64,000 bases of DNA from Ranitomeya variabilis (taxonomy: Eukaryota > Chordata > Amphibia > Anura > Dendrobatidae), in contig NC_135236.1 of NCBI RefSeq assembly GCF_051348905.1, positions 671,389,389 through 671,453,388 of the forward strand, in the 5' to 3' direction. This document shows positions 1 to 12,610 of the stretch, one piece after another. The notes under the pieces were generated by a model. It was not told the origin of the DNA, did not search any database, and saw only the letters and a program-made list of their open reading frames with translations. Each line of letters opens with the position of its first letter. The first letter of the stretch is position 1. Both the position numbers and the translations under genes were made by a program.

Positions 1-560
1 GTCCTTCTCTCCCAAATACCAGAGCGCTCGCTTGGCCCAAAAACTCCTGTGTTCTCTATGAGAGAGCCACTGTCAGACGTCTTTGACGGTGGTCTTTCTC
101 TTGGAATCGTTGGGACATGTTGGTTCCTTAACTCCCCTGACAATTGATTTGGGGCCCTCCATACAGTATACATGGTTGTCGCTCAAGCTATGCAATCTCG
201 GTTGCCTCTCCCAAACACAGGAGCGCTCGCTTGGCCCAAAAGCTCCTGTGTTCTCTGAGAGCCACTGTCAGACATCTTTGACGGTGGTCTTACTCTGGGA
301 ATCGTTGGGACATCTTGGTTCCTTAACTTCCCTGACAATTGATTTGGGGCCCCCCCATACATAATACATGGTTCTCACTCAAGCTATCATCTCGGTTGCC
401 TCTCCCATACACAAGAGCGCTCACTTGGGCCGAGTGCTCCTGTTTTCTCTATGACAGCCGCTGCTGGATGTCTCTGACAGTGGTCTATCACAAAGAAATC
501 AGCAGTATGAAATGGGACATTCCCGATTCTTAACTCTGGATTATCCAGAGTCCCCATACA
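1..560. repeat. Tandem repeat, ~196-bp unit, about 3 copies
   Basis: A block carrying AGCGCTCGCTTGGCCC recurs near positions 23, 222 and 416, giving spacings of about 199 and 194 bp. The third copy is the most diverged. The array may continue to the left of the window. I do not recognise the family and see no coding potential; the short ORFs here follow the repeat. Confidence 0.75.
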
Positions 561-599
561 TGGTGAAACCTGTTTATCAACATGACATGACAAAGAGAT

Positions 600-1960
600 A
601 AAGGTGATGTTTGTCTCTAAATTTTACCAATCTCAATCTGAGATCATCTGGAGGAAGGATCAGCAGTAAGTGTTCAGTTTCCCCACAGCACTCCAACAGG
701 AGAAAAGAAGTATTACACCGTGCCAGTCCTGTTTTTTTCATCCGTTGTTTTGGGGATGGTGTAAGAGACGCTCCATGAACGCAGTCGGTGATGGCAGATT
801 TTTAGACTTCTCTCAGTGAGAACGTGCAGCGGGATTAGTCTTAATCTCGGGTGTTATATAGAGCCTCGTTCTGCCTCGCACCAGATTATGGGCCGGGGGG
901 GGACGAAGTGAGAATTAGAACTCTCCGCTTGTTTTTCTCGGCCAGATTTAAAGAGATTTCATTTTGAGTTTTTGCATCGAAAGTAATCCTATTAATGGGA
1001 TATAATCCAGGATCGGAGAAGAGCCTTTCCATTAGAACCGAGTGTACGCAGTTAAAGGAGACATGAATCCAACTAAACTTTATTCTTAAAGGGGAAGTCC
1101 CGTTCATTACATACATGAGTGGTAATTGCTCGTCTTGGCTTTTACAATAGACCCTCCTGTGAGAAAGTAAATTGCCTCCATGCAGGAACTTTGTACGAAG
1201 CATTGGCCACACGGATGTGACACGTGAGGGTCGATACTACGGGGCACGAGTCTGCCAGTCAATGAGAAGCATGTGCTGCCTTACTACACTCACAAGAGTT
1301 TGTATCACATGCTCAGATTGCGCACGCTCCCACTGAGCCACCGCAATGTGATTACTCTCTGCTTAACCCATGTACTGCCCAGCTACACCAATGCCGTGGG
1401 ATATGATCTAGGAGACTGGGAAAATACAGAGGAACTTTGGGAAGTTGCTTAATAGACAAAGGAGGGGGGAGTGTGGAGGGGCGACCCATCTATTCCAAAG
1501 TCCAGAATGGCAATTATGAGTTGTGAGAGCCATTATAGCGTTAGAAATGGATGATAACTGCAGGAGATGGTAAAAATCCATTACAGGTTCTGTGGCTGAT
1601 CTGCAGTGAAATCTCCCATTGTCATAGCAAAGAGTTAAATCTACTGATAAAATCCACGAAAGGAAAAAATGGCATTATGCGGATTTTATAAAAAGAAAAT
1701 CCAAAAACAAACGCAGCAGAATGTCAATTTCAGCTGCCGATATTCACCGTGGATTTTCAGAGCCCAAGCAATTTCTGCACCATTCGATGGAAATTTTGCA
1801 GCTGCAGAAAAATGTGCAGGAAATCCGATCTAGGAGGAATGAAACTAGGAGAGACACTTGTAGAGAAGGATCCGGGTGAGATTTGTAGATCACAGACTAA
1901 ATCACAGCATGAAATGTCAATCAGCGTCTTCTATGCAGGGTACTGTCATGTAGAAAACAG
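600..1960. other. Intergenic sequence without recognised features
   Basis: About 1.36 kb of non-tandem sequence between two repeat arrays. I found no splice-framed ORF, RNA gene or transposon ends that I could support. Confidence 0.4.
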
Positions 1961-1964
1961 CAGT

Positions 1965-3075
1965 GTACTGTAAGAGCAGTGATTATATGAACAGACGACC
2001 TCAGGAGCTGGTCCTTTACTGTAAGAGCAATGACTATATGAACAGACGACCTCAGGAGCTGGTTCTTTACTGTAAGAGCAGTGATTATATGAACAGACGA
2101 CCTCAGGCGCTGGTCCTTTACTGTAAGAGCAGTGATTATATGAACTGACGACCTCAGGCGCTGGTTCTCTACTGTAAGAGCAGTGACTATATGAACTGAC
2201 GACCTCAGGCGCTGGTTCTCTACTGTAAGAGCTGTGACTTTATGAACAGACGACCTCAGGAGCTGGTTCTCTACTGTAAGAGCAGTGACTATATGAACTG
2301 ACGACCTCAGGCGCTGGTCCTTTACTGTAAGAGCTGTGACTTTATGAACAGACGACCTCAGGAACTGGTTCTTTACTGTAAGAGCTGTGACTTTATGAAC
2401 AGACGACCTCAGGAGCTGGTTCTCTACTGTAAGAGCAGTGACTATATGAACTGACGACCTCAGGCGCTGGTCCTTTACTGTAAGAGCTGTGACTTTATGA
2501 ACAGACGACCTCAGGAACTGGTTCTTTACTGTAAGAGCTGTGACTTTATGAACAGACGACCTCAGGAGCTGGTTCTCTACTGTAAGAGCAGTGACTATAT
2601 GAACAGACGACCTCAGGCGCTGGTCCTTTACTGTAAGAGCAGTGACTATATGAACTGACGACCTCAGGCGCTGGTCCTTTACTGTAAGAGCAATGACTAT
2701 ATGAACAGACGACCTAAGGAGCTGGCTCTTTACTGTAAGAGTTTTAACTATATGAACAGACGACCTCAGGAGCTGGTTCTCTACTGTAAGAGCAGTGACT
2801 ATATGAACTGACGACCTCAGGCGCTGGTCCTTTACTGTAAGAGCAGTGGTTATACAAACAGACGACCTCAGTAGCTGGTTCTTTACTGTAAGAGCTTTGA
2901 CTATATGAACAGACGACCTAAGGAGCTGGCTCTTTACTGTAAGAGTTTTAACTATATGAACAGATGACCTCAGGAGCTGGTTCTTTACTGTAAGAGCTTT
3001 GACTATATGAACAGACGACCTCAGTAGCTGGTTCTTTACTGTAAGAGCTTTGACTCTATGAACAGATGACCTCTG
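1965..3075. repeat. Minisatellite, 51-bp unit, ~22 copies
   Basis: The unit includes CTGTAAGAGCAGTGACTATA, GAACAGACGACCTCAGG and a CTGGTTCTTTA tail. It is 51 bp, a multiple of three, so the minus strand stays open for about 447 codons as a 17-residue repeat (core RSSVHIVTALTV). Copies differ by scattered substitutions (AACAGACGACC/AACTGACGACC, CAGTGACTATA/CTGTGACTTTA). There is no start context, splice structure or non-repeat coding flank, so the ORF is taken as a by-product of unit length. Confidence 0.93.
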
Positions 3076-3555
3076 GAGCTCGTCACAGTGAGAATAGTCG
3101 GTTTCAAAAGAGAATAAAATAAGATAAATATGTGAAACTCTTGTGATCAGCTCCAGTTGATCAACACTCGGGATCAGAATGGAATCCGTGCTTTTTAGGG
3201 CAGGCGGGGTGCATTTGCAGCGAATGTCCCTTCCCTTCATCTTCACCATTCCTCGGCAGAACATGATGGACTATGCACTTAACCTGTCAGATCTACAGAT
3301 CATGTGATTGCGGAGAGTGAGAGAATCTCAGCACCACCAGTAGTAATTAGATAACTGCAGATTATTAGATAACGCGTATTTCCTGACCCTGTTATATGAT
3401 TTATTGATTCCAGCCTGCTCTCTGCACAAAATATTAGCCACGTCTGGTATAATATGAGCTTTATCACGTCCAGAACTCCTAAAATTCACTACGGACGGAC
3501 ACTACGTTTCCTATATGATGAAGTTTACGATAATCAGCCATAACATTAAAACCAC
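3075..3555. other. Spacer between two minisatellites
   Basis: About 480 bp of ordinary AT-rich sequence between the 51-bp and 45-bp arrays. No gene, RNA or element ends were seen. Confidence 0.4.
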
Positions 3556-3559
3556 CAGC

Positions 3560-6500
3560 CTGGATACCCAAGTTATACCCGCTGTACATATATAATTATA
3601 TTCAAAAGGTGGTCAGGTTATACCAGCTATACATATATAACTATATACAGGAGATGCTCAGGTTATACCAGCTGTACATATATAACTATATACAGGAGAT
3701 GCTCAGGTTATACCAGCTGTACATATATAACTATATACAGGAGATGCTCAGGTTATACCGGCTGTACATATGTAATTATATACAGGAGATGCTCAGGTTA
3801 TACCGGCTGTACATATATAATTATATACAGGAGATACCCAGGTTATACCAGCTGTACATATATAACTATATACAGGAGATGCTCAGGTTATACCGGCTGT
3901 ACATATATAATTATATACAGGAGATGCCCAGATTATACCAGCTGTACATATAAAATTATATACATGAGATGCCCAGGTTATACAAGCTGTACATATATAA
4001 GTATATACAGGAGATGCCCAGGTTATACCGGCTGTACATATATAATTATATACAGGAGATGCCCAGGTTATACCAGCTGTACATATATAATTATATACAG
4101 GAAATACCCAGGTTATAGCAGCTATACATATATAATTATATACAGGAGATGTCCAGGTTATACCAGCTGTACATATATAATTATATACAGGAGATGCCCA
4201 GGTTATACCAGCTGTACATATATAATTATATACAGGAGATGCCCAGGTTATACCAGCTGTGCATATATAATTATATACAGGAGATGCCCAGGTTATACCA
4301 GCTGTACATATATAGTTATATACAGGAGATGCCCAGGTTATACCATCTATACATATATAACTATATACAGGAGATGCCCAGGTTATACCAGCTGTACATA
4401 TATAATTATATACAGGAGATGCCCAGGTTATACCAGCTGTACATATATAATTATATACAGGAGATACCCAGGTTATACCAGCTGTACATATATAATTATA
4501 TACAGGAGATACCCAGGTTGTACCAGCTGTACATATATAATTATATACAGGAGATGCCCAGGTTATACCAGCTGTACATATATAATTATATACAGGAAAT
4601 ACCCAGGTTATACCAGCTGTACATATATAACTATATACAGGAGATGCTCAGGTTATACCAGCTGTACATATATAATTATATACAGGAGATGCCCAGGTTA
4701 TACCAGCTATACATATATAACTATATACAGGAGATGCTCAGGTTATACCAGCTGTACATATATAACTATATACAGGAGATGCTCAGGTTATACCAGCTGT
4801 ACATATATAACTATATACAGGAGATGCTCAGGTTATACCGGCTGTACATATGTAATTATATACAGGAGATGCTCAGGTTATACCGGCTGTACATATATAA
4901 TTATATACAGGAGATACCCAGGTTATACCAGCTGTACATATATAACTATATACAGGAGATGCTCAGGTTATACCGGCTGTACATATATAATTATATACAG
5001 GAGATGCCCAGATTATACCAGCTGTACATATAAAATTATATACATGAGATGCCCAGGTTATACAAGCTGTACATATATAAGTATATACAGGAGATAACCA
5101 GGTTATACCAGCTGTACATATATAATTATATACAGGAGATACCAGGTTATACCGGCTGTCCATATATAATTATATACAGGAGATGCCCAGGTTATACCAG
5201 CTGTACATATATAATTATATACAGGAAATACCCAGGTTATAGCAGCTATACATATATAATTATATACAGGAGATGTCCAGGTTATACCAGCTGTACATAT
5301 ATAATTATATACAGGAGATGCCCAGGTTATACCAGCTGTACATATATAATTATATACAGGAGATGCCCAGGTTATACCAGCTGTGCATATATAATTATAT
5401 ACAGGAGATGCCCAGGTTATACCAGCTGTACATATATAGTTATATACAGGAGATGCCCAGGTTATACCATCTATACATATATAACTATATACAGGAGATG
5501 CCCAGGTTATACCAGCTGTGCATATATAATTATATACAGGAGATGCCCAGGTTATACCAGCTGTACATATATAATTATATACCAGAGATGCCCAGGTTAT
5601 ACCCGCTGTACATATATCATTATATACAGGAGATGCCCAGGTTATACCAGCTATACATATATAACTATATACAGGAGATGCCCAAGTTATACCAGCTGTA
5701 CATATATAATTATATACAGGAGATGCCCAGGTTATACCAGCTGTACATATATCATTATATACAGGGGATACCCAGGTTATATCAGCTGTACATATATAAT
5801 TATATACAGGAGATACCCAGGTTATAGCAGCTGTACATATATAATTATACACAGGAGATGCCCAGGTTGTACCAGCTGTACATATATAATTATATACAGG
5901 AGATGCCCAGGTTATACCAGCTGTACATATATAATTATATACAGGAAATACCCAGGTTATACCAGCTGTACATATATAATTATATACAGGAGATGCCCAG
6001 GTTATACCAGCTGTACATATATAATTATATACAGGAGATACCCAGGTTATACCAGCTGCACATGTATAATTATATACAGGAGATACCCAGGTTATACCAG
6101 CTGTACATATATAATTATATACAGGAGATACCCAGGTTATACCAGCTGTACATATATAATTATATACAGGAGATGTCCAGGTTATACCAGCTGTACATAT
6201 ATAATTATATACAGGAGATACCCAGGTTATACCAGCTGCACATGTATAATTATATACAGGAGATACCCAAGTTATACCAGCTGTACATATATAATTATAT
6301 ACAGGAGATACCCAGGTGGTACCAGCTGTACATATATAATTATATACAGGAGATGCCCAGGTTATACCAGCTGTACATATATAATTATATACGGGAAATA
6401 CCCAGGTTATACCAGCTGTACATATATAATTATATACAGGAGATGTCCAGGTTATACCAGCTGTACATATATAATTATATACAGGAGATGCCCAGGTTAT

Positions 6501-9500
6501 ACCAGCTGTACATATATAATTATATACAGGAGATACCCAGGTTATACCAGCTGTACATATATAATTATATACAGGAGATACCCAGGTTGTACCAGCTGTA
6601 CATATATAATTATATACAGGAGATGCCCAGGTTATACCAGCTGTACATATATAATTATATACAGGAAATACCCAGGTTATACCAGCTGTACATATATAAT
6701 TATATACAGGAGATGTCCAGGTTATACCAGCTGTACATATATAATTATATACAGGAGATGCCCAGGTTATACCAGCTGTACATATATAATTATATACAGG
6801 AGATACCCAGGTTATACCAGCTGCACATGTATAATTATATACAGGAGATACCCAGGTTATACCAGCTGTACATGTATAATTATATACAGGAGATGTCCAG
6901 GTTATACCAGCTGTACATATATAATTATATACAAGAGATGCCCAGGTTATACCAGCTGTACATATATACTGTAATTATATACAAGAGATGCCCAGGTTAT
7001 ACCAGCTGTACATATATAATTATATACAGGAGATGCCCAGGTTATACCAGATGTACATATATAATTATATACAGGAGATGCCCGGGTTATAACAGCTGTA
7101 CATATATAAATATATACAGGAGATGCCCAGGTTATAGCAGCTGTACATGTATAATTATATACAGGAGATGCCCAGGTTATAGCAGCTGTACATATATAAT
7201 TATATACAAGAGATGCGCAGGTTATACCAGCTGTACATATATAATTATATACAGGAGATGCCCAGGTTATACCAGCTGTACATATATAATTATATACAGG
7301 AGATGCCCAGGTTATACCAGCTGTACATATATAATTATATACAGGAGATGCCCAGGTTATACCAGCTGTACATATATAATTATATACAGGAGATGCCCAG
7401 GTTATACCAGCTGCAGATATATAATTATATACAGGAGATGCCCAGGTAATACCAGCTGTACATATATAATTATATACAGGAGATGCCCAGGTTATACCAG
7501 CTGTACATATATAATTATATACAGGAGATGCCCAGGTTAATACCAGCTGTACATATATAGCTATATACAGGAGATGCCCAGGTTATACCAGCTGTACATA
7601 TATAATTATTTACAGGAGATGTCCAGGTTGTACCAGCTGTACATATATAATTATATACCGGAGATACCTAGGTTATACCGGCAGTACATATATAATTGTA
7701 TACAGGAGATGCCCAGGTTATACCGGCAGTACATATATAGTTATATACAGAGGATGCCCAGGTTATACCAGCTGTACATATATAATTATATACAGGAGAT
7801 GCCCAGGTTATACCGGCAGTACATATATAATTATATACAGAGGATGCCCAGGTTATATCGGCAGTACATATATAATTATATACAGGAGATGCCCAAGTTA
7901 TACCAGCTGTACATATATAATTATATACAGGAGATACCCAGGTTATACCAGCTGTACATATATAATTATATACAGGAGATGCCCAGGTTATACCGGCAGT
8001 ACATATATAATTATATACAGAGGATGCCCAGGTTATACCGGCAGTACATATATAATTATTTACAGAGGATGCCCAGGCTATATCGGCAGTACATATATAA
8101 TTATTTACAGAGGATGCCCAGGTTATACCAGCTGTACATATATAATTATATACAGGAGATGCCCGGGTTATAACAGCTGTACATATATAAATATATACAG
8201 GAGATGCCCAGGTTATACCAGCTGCAGATATATAATTATATACAGGAGATGCCCAGGTAATACCAGCTGTACATATATAATTATATACAGGAGATGCCCA
8301 GGTTATACCAGCTGTACATATATAATTATATACAGGAGATGCCCAGGTTATACCACCTGTACATATATAATTATATACAGGAGATGCCCAGGTTATACCA
8401 GCTGTACATATATAATTATATACAGGAGATGCCCAGGTTATACCAGCTGTACATATATAATTATATACAGGAGATGCCCAGGTTAATACCAGCTGTACAT
8501 ATATAGCTATATACAGGAGATGCCCAGGTTATACCAGCTGTACATATATAATTATATACCGGAGATACCTAGGTTATACCGGCAGTACATATATAATTGT
8601 ATACAGGAGATGCCCCGGTTATACCGGCAGTACATATATAGTTATATACAGAGGATGCCCAGGTTATACCAGCTGTACATATATAATTATATACAGGAGA
8701 TGCCCAGGTTATACCGGCAGTACATATATAATTATATACAGAGGATGCCCAGGTTATATCGGCAGTACATATATAATTATATTCAGAGGATGCCCAGGTT
8801 ATATCGGCAGTACATATATAATTATATACAGAGGATGCCCAGGTTATATCGGCAGTACATATATAATTATATACAGAGGATGCCCAGGTTATATCGGCAG
8901 TATATATATAATTATATACAGAGGATGCCCAGGTTATACCGGCAGTACATATATAATTATATACAGAGGATGCCCAGGTTATACCGGCAGTACATATATA
9001 ATTATTTACAGAGGATGCCCAGGTTATATCGGCAGTACATATATAATTATATACAGAGGATGCCCAGGTTATATCGGCAGTACATATATAATTATATACA
9101 GAGGATGCCCAGGTTATATCGGCAGTATATATATAATTATATACAGAGGATGCTCAGGTTATACCGGCAGTACATATATAATTATATACAGAGGATGCCC
9201 AGGTTATACCGGCAGTACATATATAATTATTTACAGAGGATGCCCAGGTTATATCGGCAGTACATATATAATTATATACAGAGGATGCCCAGGTTATATC
9301 GGCAGTACATATATAATTATATACAGAGGATGCCCAGGTTATATCGGCAGTACATATATAATTATATACAGAGGATGCCCAGGTTATATCGGCAGTACAT
9401 ATATAATTATTTACAGTGGATGCCCAGGTTATATCGGCAGTACATATATAATTATATACAGAGGATGCCCAGGTTATATCGGCAGTACATATATAATTAT

Positions 9501-9752
9501 ATACAGAGGATGCCCAGGTTATATCGGCAGTACATATATAATTATATACAGAGGATGCCCAGGTTATATCGGCAGTACATATATAATTATATACAGGAGA
9601 TGCCCAGGTTATACCGGCAGTACATATATAGTTATATACAGAGGATGCCCAGGTTATACCAGCTGTACATATATACGGTAATTTTATACAGGAGATGCCC
9701 AGGTTATATCGGCAGTACATATATTATTATATACAGAGGATGCCCAGGTTGT
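3560..9752. repeat. Giant AT-rich minisatellite, 45-bp unit, ~137 copies
   Basis: The unit runs GGTTATACCAGCTGTACATA, TATAATTATATACAGG, AGATGCCCA and repeats every 45 bp, so every three or four sequence lines are nearly identical. Two sequence types occur: ACCAGCTGTACATA units fill about 3.56-7.65 kb, and ATCGGCAGTACATA units with AGAGGATGCCC dominate about 8.70-9.65 kb, with mixed units between. Larger blocks are duplicated inside the array: sequence near 3640-4020 recurs 1080 bp later, and sequence near 4021-4390 recurs about 1123 bp later. Unit length divisible by three leaves long ORFs on both strands. The TATATAATTATATA core is self-complementary. Confidence 0.96.
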
Positions 9753-9754
9753 GA

Positions 9755-10380
9755 GGAGTAGATATTATCTTTCTTTGATCAGAACTTTCTGTTTCATTCA
9801 GTCACCGGAAGAAACACATATTTGTTCATAAGAAGAACTGTACTTCCTGCACATATAAGAACGCCGACACCAGATGAGGCCACACACACTTATGTTCTTT
9901 TTTTACTGTTCTCCCCTCTGTGCACATTAGTGACCAGATGATCTGCCAAATCTTGGGGGTGGATCAATGACATTTCTCTTTACATTTTCATCCGGTCTGA
10001 AAAGAAGAAAATGTAATTAAAATGCAGCCACGTAATTAGCGGAGGAGCCGCGTGACTACAGATGGGCGCGTCTCCCAGAATTCATCCGAATTGGTTTTAC
10101 AACAGTCTGGGCTCCAGGCTGAGGTCCTGAAGAAGAGGATATATGTGATGTGAGACTTAGTGATTGATGTTCCAGCCTTTTCCAACTTCTGGTCTCTCGA
10201 TCTCACTTCTGAGATATTATGAACATTGATTCCTTCGAGGTCTGGTTAATACCAACCAATGTTTCTCATCACCTTAATTAAAACACACCTTGGTAATTAG
10301 CTCACAAAGCCTGGTTAGATTGTGAGCCCCAATGGGGGCGGCAGACTTGCAGTACAGGGGAAAGTATGATATAATACTAC
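9755..10380. other. Intergenic spacer, nothing recognised
   Basis: Non-tandem sequence between the 45-bp array and the LINE fragment. I see no gene or RNA here. Confidence 0.4.
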
Positions 10381-10383
10381 ATA

Positions 10384-11945
10384 TCAGGGAGGGGAGTTAG
10401 GCGAGATGGAGAAAAGATGATGAGTTCTGTTTTGTCCACATTGAGTTTTAAGAAGCGTGGTGAAGGAAGGAGGACATGGCTGATAGATACTCTGGGATTC
10501 TGGACAGGAGAGAGGTGACGTCTGGACAAGAGAGGTAGATCTGAGTATCATCAGCATAGATGGTACTGGAAGCGATGGAATTTTAGGAGATGCCCAGGCC
10601 AAAAGTATAGATGGAGAAGGAGAAGAGTAGGGGTCCCAGAACAGAGCCTTGAGGGACTCTGACCCAGACAGGGCCGGGTGAGGAGGTAGTGTGGGAGTGG
10701 GAGGCACTAAATGTACGGTTGGAGAGGTATGAGAAGATCCAGGAGAGGGCGAGGTCTTTGATGCCAAGAGAGGATTTGTAGTAGGAGGCAGTGGTCAACT
10801 GTGTCGAAGGCAGAGGACAGGTCTAGAAGGAGGAGTATTGAGTATAGTCTTTTAGCTTTGGCAGTAAGTCCTTAGTAATTTTGGACAGGGTATTTTCGGT
10901 GGGATGTTGGGGATGGAAGACAGATTGTAGGTTGTCAAAGAGTAGGTTAAATGAGAGATAGGAGGAAAGTTCAGCATGGACATGGTGTTCGAGGAGTTTG
11001 GAGGTGAACGGGAGCAGTGATATGGGTCAATAGCTGGACGTAGAGTTTGGATCAAGGGATGGCTTCTTAAGGGTAGATGTCATAGTGGCAAGTTTGAAAG
11101 CAGAGGGGAAGGTAAAAGAGGTTAACGATAGGTTGAAGAGATGGGTTAAAGCTGGGATAAGCCTGGTGGTGAGGTTAGGGAGAAGGTGGGATGGGATGGA
11201 GTAAAGTGAACAAGTGGTGAGGTGCAATTTGGAGAAGAGATGAGTGAGGTCTCCTTCAGTGATGGTGGGGAGGAAGGTTGTGGGGGAGGAGCAGTGGTCT
11301 TTTACACTTAGGGGATGTGGTGTGTGGTGGATGGGCAGTAAAGACTTGCCTTGCTTGGTCAACCTTACTTTTTAAATGTGTGGTGAAGTCTTCTCCAGAG
11401 ATGAGGGTGGTCAGATGGAGCAGTGGAGGGCGGGGGAGGAAATTACAAGTTTTTAATAACTGTGGGATAAAGAAGATACGAGGGCTGTGAAGTCGTGTAG
11501 TTTAGCAGAGATGAGGGCTCATTTGCAGGTGAAAGTGGCTGTTTCGAATGCGGTGAAGTCTTCTTGAGAATGTGTTTACCTCCAACGATGCTCCGTAACC
11601 CCGGATACTTGTCAAAGCTTTTTAGTGAGGTTGTTGTGCCAGGGTTGTCTGTTGATTCTTCGTACTCTGCCAAGCAAGAGAGGGATGACAGAGCCAATAG
11701 CTGATGCCAGTGTAGTGTAGAAAACAGTGGCACTGTCTGCATCATGGAGTGAAGATGTGGAGGACAGTGGTCGAATAGAGTCAGACAGCGTCTGAGTAAC
11801 TAGATGTGTGAGGTTTCTTTAGGAGTGTGCTAGTTTCTGATCATGGAGGACAGGTGAGGAGGACAGGGATTAGAAAGTGAGTAGATGGGAGGAAAAGTGA
11901 GGTTAGATAGGAGCAGATTTTGATGAAGATAGGTCTAATGCGTAT
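10384..11945 (-). mobile_element. LINE fragment (L2/CR1-like reverse transcriptase), decayed
   Basis: Read on the minus strand, several overlapping frames give pieces of a non-LTR reverse transcriptase. Around 11.03-11.36 kb there is the fingers-like stretch with PSAFKLATMTSTLKKPSLDP; around 10.58-10.80 kb there is [13 protein letters not shown] followed by [12 protein letters not shown], the hallmark of the L2/CR1/Rex1 group. Downstream (10.38-10.6 kb) an SYADDTQI-like block is only partly readable. The coding sequence switches frame several times and carries stops, so it is an inactive copy. The piece upstream of 11.44 kb looks like the region preceding the polymerase. Clade assignment between L2 and CR1 is inference. 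Confidence 0.82.
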
Positions 11946-11949
11946 GATC

Positions 11950-12608
11950 AAACAAGGGTATACCAGCTAAGCGTCTATCCTAAGTTGTCAAAACACTACC
12001 TGAGTCAGAACCGCAGTCATGGGATGAGATGCAACAACTACCTGTCCATGAAAACCTGCCTTGTTAAATGGTGACATTGAAGAGAACATGGACAAGACAC
12101 AACCTGAGGGTTACATCAAAGAGGGTGAAGAGAATCTCATTGACAAACCACTAAAATTCTCTCTATGGTTGTAAACTATTGCCAAGAGCGCGGATCACCA
12201 AAATGAGCAAAGTATTATTGGAAGAAGAATATAAAAGAGGTCAAGCAGATCCATGTATATACAGAAAATGTACAGAAGGAAAGTGGATGTATATTCTCTT
12301 ACATGTGGACGATGTGATTACGGTTCATCAAGAGGAAACGGAAATTGCAAAGATGAATAAAATTCTGAATCAGCATTGGAAATGGGACATCTTATCTAGG
12401 AATCCAGGTCCAAAGAGAAGAAGATGGACGGCTTCTCCTCAACCAAAATGCAAAAATCAACTCAGTTCAGAATCAGATTGGAATGTCAGAAGTCGAAGGT
12501 AAATCAACCCCAAAGGAACCATCCTAGTGACAGACAGGCAGTGAGGGCACGTCTCTACACTGCAACTATGAAGACAGTACAGAGATTAATCCGCTGCCAA
12601 CAATAATA
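11950..12608 (+). mobile_element. Fossil Ty1/copia LTR-retrotransposon fragment (pol, RT region)
   Basis: The stretch near 12.18-12.6 kb translates into a recognisable part of a copia-type reverse transcriptase, and the preceding ~200 bp may belong to the same element. It is a short, broken internal fragment; I found no LTRs at its ends. It sits between the LINE relic and the 31-bp minisatellite. It looks old and non-functional. Confidence 0.75.
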
Positions 12609-12610
12609 AA

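Noticed and set aside
3609-9761. Many long ORFs on both strands (up to 641 codons) of RLYQLYIYNYIQEMP type
   Set aside because: They are an outcome of the 45-bp unit being divisible by three and free of stops; several frames and both strands are open at once, and there is no unique flanking coding sequence.
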